Assembly (NCBI GenBank): GCA_019739215.1
Contig: JAHHDR010000028.1
Span: forward strand, 124,001-188,000
Direction: 5' to 3'
Source of the DNA: Rhizobium sp.
GTDB taxonomy: Bacteria > Pseudomonadota > Alphaproteobacteria > Rhizobiales > Rhizobiaceae
DNA: 64,000 nt
Below are positions 1 to 8,359 of the stretch, piece after piece; within the stretch, counting starts at the first letter, position 1; every line of letters begins with the position of its first letter. A program made the position numbers and the translations under genes. The notes under the pieces are model-generated. The model made no database searches. It saw only the letters and a program-made list of their open reading frames with translations, and had not been told where the DNA came from.

Positions 1-1
1 G

Positions 2-136
2 CTCGGCCTGCTGCGGCGGACCGGAGATTTCGGCGCACCCGCGGTCGAGGCGTTTTCGGCGCACATCCGCAAGAGCTTCGAGAACCTGCGGCATCTCATC
101 AAGCGCCACGAGCAATCCGTCGTCTGGGGAATGTAG
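2..136 (+). CDS. C-terminal fragment of a probable GntR/FCD-type regulator
   Basis: Only the last 44 codons are inside the window, running from the left edge to a TAG at 134-136. The end reads ...AHIRKSFENLRHLIKRHEQ..., an amphipathic helix that resembles the last helix of the FCD ligand-binding domain of FadR-type GntR regulators. No DNA-binding domain is visible, so the family call rests on this short resemblance. The gene converges on the SDR that ends at 144, with only seven bases between the two stops. It could equally be the end of another helical protein. Confidence 0.4.
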   Translation, partial: LGLLRRTGDFGAPAVEAFSAHIRKSFENLRHLIKRHEQSVVWGM

Positions 137-143
137 GGTCGCG

Positions 144-914
144 CTACCTGCAGGTGAAGCCGCCATCCACGGGCAGTTCCACGCCGGTGACGAAGCTCGC
201 GTCATCGGAGGCGAGCCACAGAACGGCATGGGCAACCTCGCGCGCCTGGACCAATCGGCCGAGCGGGACGCCGGACAGGTATCTGTCTTCCGCGGCTTTC
301 GCGACCTCTGCGGATACGCCTCGTCCGGTGAAGCCCACCTTCATCGGCGTTTCGGCGAGGCCGGGGCAGACGACGTTGACCCGCACACCGTCCGGTGCAA
401 AGGTCTGGGCCAGAGACTTCCCGAGCCCGACGACCGCGAACTTGCAGCTCGAATAGACCGGGGACCACATCGACCCGACCATGCCCGACACCGATGCCGT
501 GAAGATGATCGAGCCGCCGCCACGCTTGCGCATATGCCGGATGACCTCGCCGGCACCGAGCGTGGCCGATTGCACATTCAGCGCCAGCGCCTGCTGGTAT
601 TCGCCGATGTCGAGATTCTCGATGCCGCCGGGGCCGGGAATGCCTGCATGTGCCCACAGGATGTCGACGCCTCCGAGGCGCGCGGCGGCCTGGTTGATGC
701 TGTTGCGCGCGCCTTCTGGCGTCGACAGGTCGGCCTGGACGAGATGGAGGCGGACGCCATCCGGATCCAGATCGGCCTTCAGCGCGGCAAGCGCATCGGG
801 ATTGATGTCGATGGCGCAGACCGTAGCGCCCTCGCGCAGGAACAGGTCGACGCCGGCGCGGCCCATGCCGGAGGCGGCGGCGGTAATCACGGCAAGCTTG
901 CTGGCCAGGCGCAT
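144..914 (-). CDS. Short-chain dehydrogenase/reductase (SDR)
   Basis: A 256-residue classical SDR, a cytosolic NAD(P)-dependent oxidoreductase. The dinucleotide-binding motif is TAAASGMG (residues 11-18), a variant of TGxxxGxG. Asp36 after the second strand suggests NAD preference. The catalytic set is Ser141/143, Tyr154 and Lys158 in YSSCK. The usual NNAG is replaced by WAHAG (about 87-91). The C-terminal PVDGGF is typical of the family. It is divergent from the IclR gene, with about 290 bp between them holding two identical-type palindromes, so control by that IclR protein is likely. The substrate cannot be told; a sugar or hydroxy-acid alcohol group is the usual role. Confidence 0.85.
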   Translation of the reverse strand: MRLASKLAVITAAASGMGRAGVDLFLREGATVCAIDINPDALAALKADLDPDGVRLHLVQADLSTPEGARNSINQAAARLGGVDILWAHAGIPGPGGIENLDIGEYQQALALNVQSATLGAGEVIRHMRKRGGGSIIFTASVSGMVGSMWSPVYSSCKFAVVGLGKSLAQTFAPDGVRVNVVCPGLAETPMKVGFTGRGVSAEVAKAAEDRYLSGVPLGRLVQAREVAHAVLWLASDDASFVTGVELPVDGGFTCR

Positions 915-1044
915 TGTCTCACTCCACTTTGGGCGGCGCCGCAGCGCCGGGCACTTCGGATCGGCGCTTCCGGGTCAAGGTCCCGCTGCGGGAACTCGGA
1001 AGCCTGCAAAGGTCCGTACTGAATGTCCATATGTGAATTTCTAG

Positions 1045-1058
1045 TTCAGTATTCTGAA
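1045..1058. promoter_or_regulatory. Palindrome TTCAG-N4-CTGAA, copy 1 (candidate IclR operator)
   Basis: TTCAGTATTCTGAA is an inverted repeat of 5-bp arms around 4 bp, lying about 131 bp upstream of the divergent SDR start. A second copy with the same arms and spacing occurs at 1148-1161. IclR proteins usually bind short palindromes between themselves and a divergent target. The binding assignment is inferred. Confidence 0.6.
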
Positions 1059-1147
1059 TATCGTCAAGGCTCCGTTTCCTGGTCCGGCATTCAGCGGCTT
1101 GCAACAAGAATTATCGCTGATGAATGCCGCCGTCGTTGATTGAAGAA

Positions 1148-1161
1148 TTCAGCATCCTGAA
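1148..1161. promoter_or_regulatory. Palindrome TTCAG-N4-CTGAA, copy 2 (candidate IclR operator)
   Basis: TTCAGCATCCTGAA has the same arms and spacing as the copy at 1045-1058. The two centres are 103 bp apart, close to ten helical turns. It sits 47 bp upstream of the IclR start, a good position for autoregulation. Apart from these two palindromes I see nothing else in the 915-1208 gap. Confidence 0.6.
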
Positions 1162-1208
1162 CTAAAGCTTGGCAGTTGCAATTAAGGTCGCTGGGGAGAT
1201 CGGGCCGG

Positions 1209-1973
1209 ATGCATGTCAGACAGGCGGCGAATGTCGTCGAACTCCTGGAGTTCTTTGCCCGGCACGGTGCGCCCGCGACGCTGGCGGAGATCGCCGACGC
1301 GCTCGGCTGGCCGCGATCCAGCACTTTCAACATCGTCGGCACGCTGGTGGACAAAGGCTATTTCTACGAGCCCCGGCATCGGGGTGGCTACTTTCCGAGT
1401 CCACGCTGGCACGCGGTCGTCCAGGCGATCGACGAGCAGGATCCGCTTCCGTCGGCGCTGCTGGACCTCGTGGACGAGATCAGCCGGCGCAGCGGTGAAA
1501 CGACCGCGCTCGGTTGTGCGTCGGGGCTGTCCGTCGTCTTTCTCCATGTCTGCCAGTCGCGCCAGCCGATCCGCTACAACGCCGATGTCGGCACGCGGGT
1601 CCCCATCCATGCGAGTTCGGCGGGGCGCGCCATCCTCGGCCAGATGAAGCCGGGCGAGCGGGAGCAGGTCTATCGCAAACTCGTCTTCGAGAAATATTCC
1701 GACAGCACACCGATGGGAATAGAACAGATCGAGGCGGAACTGCGCGGTTTTGCCGAACGCGGCTATCACCAGAGCCATTCCGAGTTCATCCCCGACCTCG
1801 CCGGCGTATCCTTCCCGATCGCGCTCGACGCCAGGCGCCTGTGTGTCGTGGTCGCGGGTCCAGTGTCGCGCTGTCTCGAGCGCCGGCCGGAAATCGCGGC
1901 AACGATGGCGGACGCGATCCGCCGATCCGGCTTCGCGGCGCCGGGGAGCCTGGCGGAGAGGCCGCAGATCTGA
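1209..1973 (+). CDS. IclR-family transcriptional regulator
   Basis: A 254-residue IclR protein. The N-terminal winged helix (about 5-65) contains APATLAEIADALGWPRSS, and the C-terminal effector domain (about 80-250) contains the family pattern HASSAGRAILGQM. The ATG at 1209 is chosen because GGGGAG lies about 9 bases upstream and the product begins right at the helix-turn-helix; an upstream TTG at 1176 adds 11 poorly conserved residues. IclR proteins respond to small metabolites, often sugar acids or aromatics. The likely target is the divergent SDR gene. It converges on the SorC gene with a 13-bp gap. Confidence 0.9.
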   Translation: MHVRQAANVVELLEFFARHGAPATLAEIADALGWPRSSTFNIVGTLVDKGYFYEPRHRGGYFPSPRWHAVVQAIDEQDPLPSALLDLVDEISRRSGETTALGCASGLSVVFLHVCQSRQPIRYNADVGTRVPIHASSAGRAILGQMKPGEREQVYRKLVFEKYSDSTPMGIEQIEAELRGFAERGYHQSHSEFIPDLAGVSFPIALDARRLCVVVAGPVSRCLERRPEIAATMADAIRRSGFAAPGSLAERPQI

Positions 1974-1986
1974 GACGGTGTGGTGC

Positions 1987-3012
1987 TCAGCGTGACGCGC
2001 TGCCCGCGGAGCCGCGGACGTCGTCTCCGGGTTCCATCAGCGCCAGTGCCGTGATTTCGTCGGTGACGAGCACGTTGACATAGCCGGCCCGGATGCAGGA
2101 CAGGATGGCCGCGCGCTTCTTCAATCCGGCAGCGACGCCGATGGACAGCGTCCGGCCGCGGCAGGACTCGAGGCTGATCCCGATGGTGCGGGCATCGAGG
2201 TCCGGATCGACGATGCGCCCTTCGGCGTCGATGAAGCGGCTCAGGATGTCGCCGACGGCGCCCTTCTGCCGCAATGTCTCGTGCTCTTCCAGGGAGACAT
2301 AGCCCGACTGGATGAGCACGGAATCAGGAACCATGGCGCCGATGCCGAAGCAGACGACAGGCACGCGGTTGGCGAGTTCGAGCACCCCGGCGATCGTCGG
2401 GTCCTGTTCCAGCGCGATCTTGGTCGCCGCATGCCCGAAGATCGCCGGCACGGGCAGGAGGGTAGCCGTTCCGCGACCGGCGCGGGCGAAGAGCTCGGCG
2501 ACATTGTTGGTCTGCGGTCCCGAGGCGCGGATGTTCATCGAACCGTTCAACAGCACGACTTCGACGCCCTCGTTCCAGTAGGGCGGAAGGCGGTGGGCGA
2601 TCGCCGACATCGTTCGGCCCCAGGAAATGCCGATCGCCGGGATGCGGCCAAGCCCGGCAAGATACTGCCCGGCACCGCGCGCGACCGCGTCGAGAACCAG
2701 CGCGTCGTCCTGGTCGGCGTTGGACGGCACGATCACCGCTTCCTTGAGGCCGAAGGCGCGCTCAAGCCGGCTTTCGAGGCCGGGCATCCGCGGCGTGTGC
2801 GGCACGATGTCGATGCGGACGATGCCGGTTTCCTTGGCCTCGGTCAGCAGGCGGCTCGCCTGCCATCGGGTCAGGCCGAGCTCGGTAGACAGCTCACTCA
2901 TCGTCATGTCGAGATGGTAGTAGCGCTTGGCGACCTGGATCATCAGCTGCTCGCGCTGCTCGGCAGAAAGATTGCGGAACTGGATGTCGCGCTCGAGGCG
3001 GTCGGGCTTCAT
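1987..3012 (-). CDS. SorC/DeoR-family sugar-binding transcriptional regulator
   Basis: A 341-residue SorC-family protein. The helix-turn-helix is at about 37-60 (MSELSTELGLTRWQASRLL), followed by the SorC sugar-phosphate-binding domain (about 75-325) with the family patterns GISWGRTM and CFGIGAM. The family, which includes EryD of rhizobial erythritol catabolism, senses sugar or polyol phosphates. It is the last gene of the minus-strand polyol operon, six bases after the FGGY kinase, so it is probably co-transcribed and acts back on the operon. The TTGTAG-N6-TACAT elements near 13.5 kb are candidate binding sites. Confidence 0.9.
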   Translation of the reverse strand: MKPDRLERDIQFRNLSAEQREQLMIQVAKRYYHLDMTMSELSTELGLTRWQASRLLTEAKETGIVRIDIVPHTPRMPGLESRLERAFGLKEAVIVPSNADQDDALVLDAVARGAGQYLAGLGRIPAIGISWGRTMSAIAHRLPPYWNEGVEVVLLNGSMNIRASGPQTNNVAELFARAGRGTATLLPVPAIFGHAATKIALEQDPTIAGVLELANRVPVVCFGIGAMVPDSVLIQSGYVSLEEHETLRQKGAVGDILSRFIDAEGRIVDPDLDARTIGISLESCRGRTLSIGVAAGLKKRAAILSCIRAGYVNVLVTDEITALALMEPGDDVRGSAGSASR

Positions 3013-3018
3013 CGGCGA

Positions 3019-4530
3019 CTATCCCTTCAACTGGCTCGTCGCCAGGCGGCGTGACAGCGGCGTCAGCAGCTCGGTGGTTTCGATATAGTCATCGAGCAAC
3101 TGCCTGTAGGCCGCGTTGGCCGAGGCGTCCGGCTCTATGACTGTCGTCTCCTGCCGCACGGCCTCGGCGGCGGCAAAGAGGTCCGGCACGAGGCCGGATC
3201 CGGCTGCGGCCGAGGCGGCGGTGCCGATGATGGTGTAGTTGGCGTCCCGCAGCACTTCGACCGGCATGCCGATCGCATCCACCGTGGCCTGCAGCCAGAG
3301 CCGGTTCTTGGCATAGCCGCCGGAGGAGACGATGCGGTTGACCGGCACATCCAGTTCGGCGACGCGCTTGAGCACGTTGGCCGAGGCGAGCGCAATGCTC
3401 TCGATCGCGGAGCGGTAGAGGCTCGCCCGGTCGTGCCCCAGTGACAGGCCGATCACCGCGCCGCGCAACAGGGGGTCGCGATAGGGCGTGCGGTTGCCCA
3501 TGAAATAGTCGAGCGTCAGCAGCCCGGTACCGCCGACGGGAATGGCGGCCGCCTTCTCGCGCAGGGCGACGCGGCCATCGGCGTCGAGCTCGAACAGTGT
3601 CTTCTCGAACCAGGTCAGGATCGACCCCGCCGACACCTGGCCGGCTTCGACCAGCCAGTGGTCGTCGATCAGCGCATGCGGGTAGGGACCCCAGAAGCCG
3701 TCCATCGGACGCTGGTGATCGAGCTGGAACAGTTGCACGATGGACGTGCCGCCGATCATCAGCATCTCGCCCGGCTTCATCGTGCCCGATGCGACCATAC
3801 CGATATGGGCATCGACCCCTCCCTGCGACAGGATCGGGCGATTGACGAGGCCGAGATGCTCGGCAGCCGCAGCGCTCACATGATCGACGGCCGCGCCCAC
3901 GGCGAAGATCTCGGGCGGCAGCTTGGATTCCAGTCCCTCGACGCCGAACTCGGCATAGAGTTCGGCGGGAAAGCGCTTGCGCACGGAATCGTAGTTCCAC
4001 TTGCAGGTCGCGTTCATCCGCGAGCCGACCCAGCGGCCGGTCAGCATGAAATTGATATAGTCGAGGCATTCGCAGATGACATCGGCCCCGGCATAGACGT
4101 CCGGCTCATGGCCCGCTAGCCACATCGCCTTGGAGATCAGCCATTCCGACGCATTGGCGCCGCCGGAATAGGCCATCACCGGATTGGCGGACCGGCCGGA
4201 GCGCTCTGCCTCCTCGGCGGCGCGGCAATCCATCCAGAGAATGGCCGGTCGGAGCGGCGTGCCGTCCTTCCTGCAGGCCACCACGGTCGAGGCGGTGGTG
4301 GCGGCGCAGATGCCGGCAATCTCGGGATTGCCGAGATCGCGCATCAGCGCACGGCTGGCGCGGCCGAGCGCCTGCCACCAGTCGAGCGGCGATTGCTCGG
4401 CCCAGCCCGGGCGCGGATAGACCGTGTCATATTGCTCTTCGCACTCGCCCAGGACGCGGCGCGTGTCGAGGTCGAAGACGCCGAGCCGGATGCCGCCGGT
4501 GCCGAAATCAAGGCCGAGGAGCTTGGCCAT
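3019..4530 (-). CDS. FGGY-family carbohydrate kinase
   Basis: A 503-residue FGGY kinase, the usual family length. The N-terminal phosphate-binding segment is LGLDFGTGGIRLGVFD (5-20). The conserved GGVDAHIGM near 240 carries the likely catalytic Asp, and the C-terminal FGGY domain has SSGGYAKNRLWLQ near 400. It should transfer the ATP phosphate to a free sugar or polyol in the cytosol. It lies between the Zn alcohol dehydrogenase and the SorC regulator, so it probably phosphorylates the substrate or its oxidised product. Substrate (xylulose, erythritol, ribulose or other) cannot be read from sequence. This is one of two FGGY kinases in the operon. Confidence 0.9.
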   Translation of the reverse strand: MAKLLGLDFGTGGIRLGVFDLDTRRVLGECEEQYDTVYPRPGWAEQSPLDWWQALGRASRALMRDLGNPEIAGICAATTASTVVACRKDGTPLRPAILWMDCRAAEEAERSGRSANPVMAYSGGANASEWLISKAMWLAGHEPDVYAGADVICECLDYINFMLTGRWVGSRMNATCKWNYDSVRKRFPAELYAEFGVEGLESKLPPEIFAVGAAVDHVSAAAAEHLGLVNRPILSQGGVDAHIGMVASGTMKPGEMLMIGGTSIVQLFQLDHQRPMDGFWGPYPHALIDDHWLVEAGQVSAGSILTWFEKTLFELDADGRVALREKAAAIPVGGTGLLTLDYFMGNRTPYRDPLLRGAVIGLSLGHDRASLYRSAIESIALASANVLKRVAELDVPVNRIVSSGGYAKNRLWLQATVDAIGMPVEVLRDANYTIIGTAASAAAGSGLVPDLFAAAEAVRQETTVIEPDASANAAYRQLLDDYIETTELLTPLSRRLATSQLKG

Positions 4531-4553
4531 GGGAATGCTCCGTTCTGCTGCAG

Positions 4554-5570
4554 TCAGGGACGGAACATGATCTTGGAGAAGAACTCGGACCGGTTCTTGA
4601 TCTTGTCGAACATCGCAGGCAGTTCCTCCAGTCCCAGCTCATGCGTGATCATGAACGCCCACTTGAGCTTGCCACTGGCCAGGCTGTCAAGCGTGACAGT
4701 CCACTGCTTGCCGGGATAAGGCGCGCCGAAGGAATTCCAGGCGCCATGCAGCGACACTTCCTGGCGGAGGAAATGCTGGAAGGTCTTGTTTTCAAGCGTG
4801 ATGTCGCCGACCGGAATGCCGATGAACACGACGTGGCCGCCGGGGGCGGCGAGCCGCGCGGCGAGGTTGATCGAGGACGGCTGGCCGGCCGCCTCGACGA
4901 TGATGTCGCACTTGATGTCGGATGGCACGGTGTCGGTAACGAGGAACGCATGGTCGGCGCCCGCCTCCCGCGCCTGGGCCAGCTTTTCCTCGGACACATC
5001 GATTGCGACCACTTCGGTGCATCCCATCAGCTTCATCCACTGGATGGCGAAGAGGCCGATCGGGCCGCAGCCGATCACGGCGCCACGCTGGCCGGCGGTC
5101 GGCGGCGCCTTCCAGATCGCATGCAGCGCGATCGAGGCCGGGTCGATCATCGCGGTGGCGCGCGGGTCCATGCCCTCGGGCGCACGCAGCAGGTTGCTGA
5201 CCGGCACGGCGACGAATTCGGCATAGGCGCCGTCGCGGCGCGAGCCGAAATAGTCATAGTCGCGGCAGCGGGAGAAGTTGCCGGTCAGGCACTGGTCGCA
5301 TTTGTAGCAGGGCAGCATCGGCGGCACGCCCATCAGCTCGCCCAGCGCATAGCCCTCGACGCCATCGCCGATCCCGACGATATGGCCGGAGAACTCGTGG
5401 CCGCAGACGATCGGCATCTTGTGCGCGCCCTTGACCAGCATGCGCGGAATATCCGAGCCGCAGACGCCGACGGCCGCGACCTTGAGCAGGACCTCACCGG
5501 GCTTTGCCTCGGGCTTGGGGATGTCTTCGAGGCGGATATCGCCGGGTGAGTACATGACGGCTGCGCGCAT
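4554..5570 (-). CDS. Zinc-dependent alcohol dehydrogenase (polyol dehydrogenase type)
   Basis: A 338-residue medium-chain dehydrogenase. The catalytic zinc ligands fit Cys37 (GVCGSD) and His58-Glu59 (GHE), and the structural zinc loop has Cys88, Cys91, Cys94 and Cys102. The Rossmann motif is GCGPIGLF near 168. The family oxidises secondary alcohol groups of polyols or polyol phosphates (sorbitol, galactitol-1-phosphate, threonine) with NAD(P). It lies in the polyol operon between the glycerol-dehydrogenase-like gene and an FGGY kinase, which fits oxidation of an imported polyol. The exact substrate is unknown. Confidence 0.9.
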   Translation of the reverse strand: MRAAVMYSPGDIRLEDIPKPEAKPGEVLLKVAAVGVCGSDIPRMLVKGAHKMPIVCGHEFSGHIVGIGDGVEGYALGELMGVPPMLPCYKCDQCLTGNFSRCRDYDYFGSRRDGAYAEFVAVPVSNLLRAPEGMDPRATAMIDPASIALHAIWKAPPTAGQRGAVIGCGPIGLFAIQWMKLMGCTEVVAIDVSEEKLAQAREAGADHAFLVTDTVPSDIKCDIIVEAAGQPSSINLAARLAAPGGHVVFIGIPVGDITLENKTFQHFLRQEVSLHGAWNSFGAPYPGKQWTVTLDSLASGKLKWAFMITHELGLEELPAMFDKIKNRSEFFSKIMFRP

Positions 5571-5602
5571 GATGATGTGTCCTGTCTGCGGAATAGTCGG
5601 AG

Positions 5603-6721
5603 TCAGTTTGTGAGACTTGTCGTGAATGCGTCGGTGGCAATTATGGCGTCGCGGACGATGGGCACGGACAACGGCACGGCCACGTTCCAGGTCGGCGAAC
5701 CCTGCTGGAGAGCGGCCTCGGCGACCCGTTCGATATCGGCCCGCGTGGCAGAGGCGAGGTTGAGATCGGCGAGCCGGGTCGGCAGGCCCAGCGACCGGCA
5801 GAAGATTGTCATCTCGCGGATCTCGGCCAGCGGCCTGCCCTCGAGCATCAGGAGGCAGAGCACGCCGAAGGCGACCTTCTCGCCATGGAAGAAGCCATGC
5901 GTCTCGTCGAGCACAGTGAGGCCGTCATGGATGCCGTGCGCCGCCGAGACGCCGCAATTCTCGAAGCCGAGGCCCGAGAGCAGCGTGTTGGCCTCGATGA
6001 TGTTCTCGACGGCCTGCGTCAGCGCACCCTTCTCAGCGGCGAGCTTTGCGGCGAGCGCATCGCGCATCAGCACGTCATGGCAGGCGCGTGCCACCGCGAT
6101 ACCCGCCGCCGGCGGCAGCAGGTTCGGCGTGACGAGGTTGGGTGAATTGGAATCGAGGTTCGACCGGGCCTCGAACCATGTCGAGAGCGCGTCGCCGATG
6201 CCGGAGACGAGGAAGCGCACAGGCGCTGCCACGACCACCGCGCTGTCGACGATGACGATATCCGGATTTCGCCCCAGCGAGTGGGCCTCCTGGTAGACGC
6301 CGTCATCGGTGTAGCGCACGGCGACCGCACTGCATGGCGCGTCGGTCGAGGCGATGGTCGGCACGATGACGATCCGGCCGCCCGTCGCAATCGCCGCCAT
6401 CTTTGCCGTGTCGGCGGTCTTGCCGCCTCCGATGCCGACGACAATCCCGGCGCCGGACGCCTGGACAAGCGCCGTGACGCGGTCGATCTCGCCTTGCGAG
6501 CACTCGCGATTGAAGCGTTCGATCTGGAAGGCGAGGCCGGATGCCTCCATGCTCTGCTTCAGCACATCGCCATAGCGCTCCAGCACGAAGCCATCGGCCA
6601 GCAGAAAGGCGCTCGACCCAAGCGCGCGAAGATGGCCGCCCAGCCGCGCCAGTTCGCCGGCGCGCTGGATATACTTGTTCGGCCCGCCAAAGGTGCGGCC
6701 CCCGCCATTCCTGTCAGCCAT
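5603..6721 (-). CDS. Glycerol-dehydrogenase-like metal-dependent alcohol dehydrogenase
   Basis: A 372-residue member of the iron-containing/GldA superfamily. The NAD-binding segment GIVVGIGGGKTADTAK is near 75-95. The metal-binding region includes SGIGDALSTW, AAHGIHDGL and HGFFHGEKVAFG, matching the Asp/His/His ligands of glycerol dehydrogenase. The start at 6721 (MADRNGG) has GGAGG five bases upstream; an upstream in-frame ATG at 6751 has no clear ribosome site. It probably oxidises a small polyol to the ketose using NAD. It lies 83 bp downstream of an SDR gene in the same operon direction, and a TTTACATTTGTAG stretch lies just upstream. Confidence 0.85.
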   Translation of the reverse strand: MADRNGGGRTFGGPNKYIQRAGELARLGGHLRALGSSAFLLADGFVLERYGDVLKQSMEASGLAFQIERFNRECSQGEIDRVTALVQASGAGIVVGIGGGKTADTAKMAAIATGGRIVIVPTIASTDAPCSAVAVRYTDDGVYQEAHSLGRNPDIVIVDSAVVVAAPVRFLVSGIGDALSTWFEARSNLDSNSPNLVTPNLLPPAAGIAVARACHDVLMRDALAAKLAAEKGALTQAVENIIEANTLLSGLGFENCGVSAAHGIHDGLTVLDETHGFFHGEKVAFGVLCLLMLEGRPLAEIREMTIFCRSLGLPTRLADLNLASATRADIERVAEAALQQGSPTWNVAVPLSVPIVRDAIIATDAFTTSLTN

Positions 6722-6804
6722 GTCGGCCTCCATCTGCACAATCGTGCGCATAGTTTACATTTGTAGACGTCTGGACGTGCGCCGTCCGTGAGGACGGCGT
6801 TTTG

Positions 6805-7563
6805 CTACCAGCCGCCGTTCACATAGCCGCCATCGACCGGCAGCGTCGTGCCCGTGACGTATAGCGCGGCCGGAGAGGCGAGGAACAGGCAGGTGCCGAC
6901 GAGATCATCGACCGTGCCCCAGCGCTTGAGTGCCGTGCGATGCACGATCTTGCCGGCCAGTTCCGGCACGGACCAGATATCCTCGGTCATCGTCGTCTTG
7001 TGATAGCCGGGCGCGATCGAATTGACGCGAATGCCGTCCGGGCCGAACTTGTGGGCCAGCGCCCGCGTCAGGCCGACAATGCCCGTCTTGCTGGCGCAAT
7101 AGGCCGGCACGCGGTCGTCTGCGAGATAGGACAGCATCGAGGCGGTGTTGATGACCGCGCCCTTCGACTGCTTGAGCAGGGGGTATGCCGCCATGGCAAA
7201 CCGCATCGCGCTGTTGAGGTTCACGTCGATGACGTCCATGTAGGCGTCTTCGTTGAACTCGTCGTCCGGCTTGACGATGCCGGCAGCATTGACGAGCACG
7301 GAAAGCTGCCCGAGCGTGGGAACGAATCTGTCGATCGCCGCCCGGTCGCGGCCGTCAAGCTGTTCGAACCGGATGCCCGACAGCGCCGGATCCGTGACCA
7401 GCTTGTCGATCTTCGCCCGCGACGTGCCCGTGGCGATCACCTCGGCGCCCATGCCGGCAAAGCCCTGGGCGATCGCGAGCCCGATGCCGCTGGTGGCGCC
7501 GGAGACCAGCACTTTCTGGCCGGCGAAGAGGTCCTTGCGGAACGTATTGAGTATGTCTTTCAT
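6805..7563 (-). CDS. Short-chain dehydrogenase/reductase (SDR)
   Basis: A 252-residue classical SDR with GATSGIG near 22-28, NAAG near 92, a Ser in INTASMLSY and the YCASK catalytic pair, ending in PVDGGYVNGGW. The ATG at 7563 has GGGAG six bases upstream; a TTG codon directly before it is less likely to be the start. It is 15 bp downstream of a second SDR gene and shares the polyol operon. A cytosolic NAD(P)-dependent sugar or polyol dehydrogenase is the reasonable role. The two operon SDRs differ throughout, so they probably act on different steps. Confidence 0.85.
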   Translation of the reverse strand: MKDILNTFRKDLFAGQKVLVSGATSGIGLAIAQGFAGMGAEVIATGTSRAKIDKLVTDPALSGIRFEQLDGRDRAAIDRFVPTLGQLSVLVNAAGIVKPDDEFNEDAYMDVIDVNLNSAMRFAMAAYPLLKQSKGAVINTASMLSYLADDRVPAYCASKTGIVGLTRALAHKFGPDGIRVNSIAPGYHKTTMTEDIWSVPELAGKIVHRTALKRWGTVDDLVGTCLFLASPAALYVTGTTLPVDGGYVNGGW

Positions 7564-7578
7564 CAAAATCTCCCGGGA

Positions 7579-8352
7579 TTACCAGAGTGTGTAGCCGCCG
7601 TCGGCGGTGACGATGGAACCCGTCATCAGGCTCGAGGCGTCGGAGGCGAGGAACAGGATGACTGAGGCGACTTCCGACGGCTGGCCCATCCGGTCCATCG
7701 GCGTGTTGCCGACCCAGTGCCGCATCATTTCGGGGTCGTCATAGACGTAGCGGTTGAGTTCGGTCTCGATATAAGTCGGCGCCACGGCATTGACCCGGAC
7801 CTTGCGGGTCGCCCATTCCGCCGCGAGCGAGCGCGTCAGGTGGTGTACGCCGGCCTTGGAGGCATTGTATTGCGACTGCTCCTGCGGCCGGTTGACGATC
7901 TCGGCCGACATCGAGCCGACATTGACGATGTTGCCGCCGCCCTGGTCGAGCATGGCCTTGCCGAAGGTGCGGCAGCACCAGAACACGCCGTTGAGATTGA
8001 CGTCGATGACCTTGAGCCAGGTCGCGTCATCCATGGTCTCGGCGGGGCGGTTGGATATGGCGATGCCAGCATTGTTGACGAGGATGTCGACCCTGCCATG
8101 GGTCGCAACTATGTCGGCATGGACGCGCTCGACGGCGCGAGGATCGGTGACGTCGAGCATGGCGCTATGGACCGATCGGCCCTTGGCACGCAGGCCTTCG
8201 GCCGCTGTCTCTGCCGCCTCGCCGTTCATGTCGGTGATGATGACCGTCGCGCCGGCCTCGCTCAGCGCATCGGCCGTTGCAAGCCCGATGCCGCGCGCAG
8301 CACCGGTCACGACGGCGGTCTTGCCCTTCAGGCTGAACATGTCGAGATACAT
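7579..8352 (-). CDS. Short-chain dehydrogenase/reductase (SDR)
   Basis: A 257-residue classical SDR: TGAARGIG near 16-23, Asp-containing second strand (ITDMN), NNAG near 93, Ser in VGSMSAE and YNASK as the catalytic pair, C-terminal TADGGYTLW. GAGG precedes the ATG at 8352 by about five bases. It starts eight bases after the second FGGY kinase and is followed by another SDR, so translation is probably coupled. The presence of a kinase, two SDRs and two alcohol dehydrogenases in one operon suggests stepwise oxidation and phosphorylation of a polyol. The substrate is not identifiable. Confidence 0.87.
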   Translation of the reverse strand: MYLDMFSLKGKTAVVTGAARGIGLATADALSEAGATVIITDMNGEAAETAAEGLRAKGRSVHSAMLDVTDPRAVERVHADIVATHGRVDILVNNAGIAISNRPAETMDDATWLKVIDVNLNGVFWCCRTFGKAMLDQGGGNIVNVGSMSAEIVNRPQEQSQYNASKAGVHHLTRSLAAEWATRKVRVNAVAPTYIETELNRYVYDDPEMMRHWVGNTPMDRMGQPSEVASVILFLASDASSLMTGSIVTADGGYTLW

Positions 8353-8359
8353 GGTTTCC

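Noticed and set aside
6754-6766. Third full TTGTAG-N6-TACAT operator before the glycerol-dehydrogenase-like gene
   Set aside because: Only half-sites in the wrong order are present, so it is not listed as a feature.
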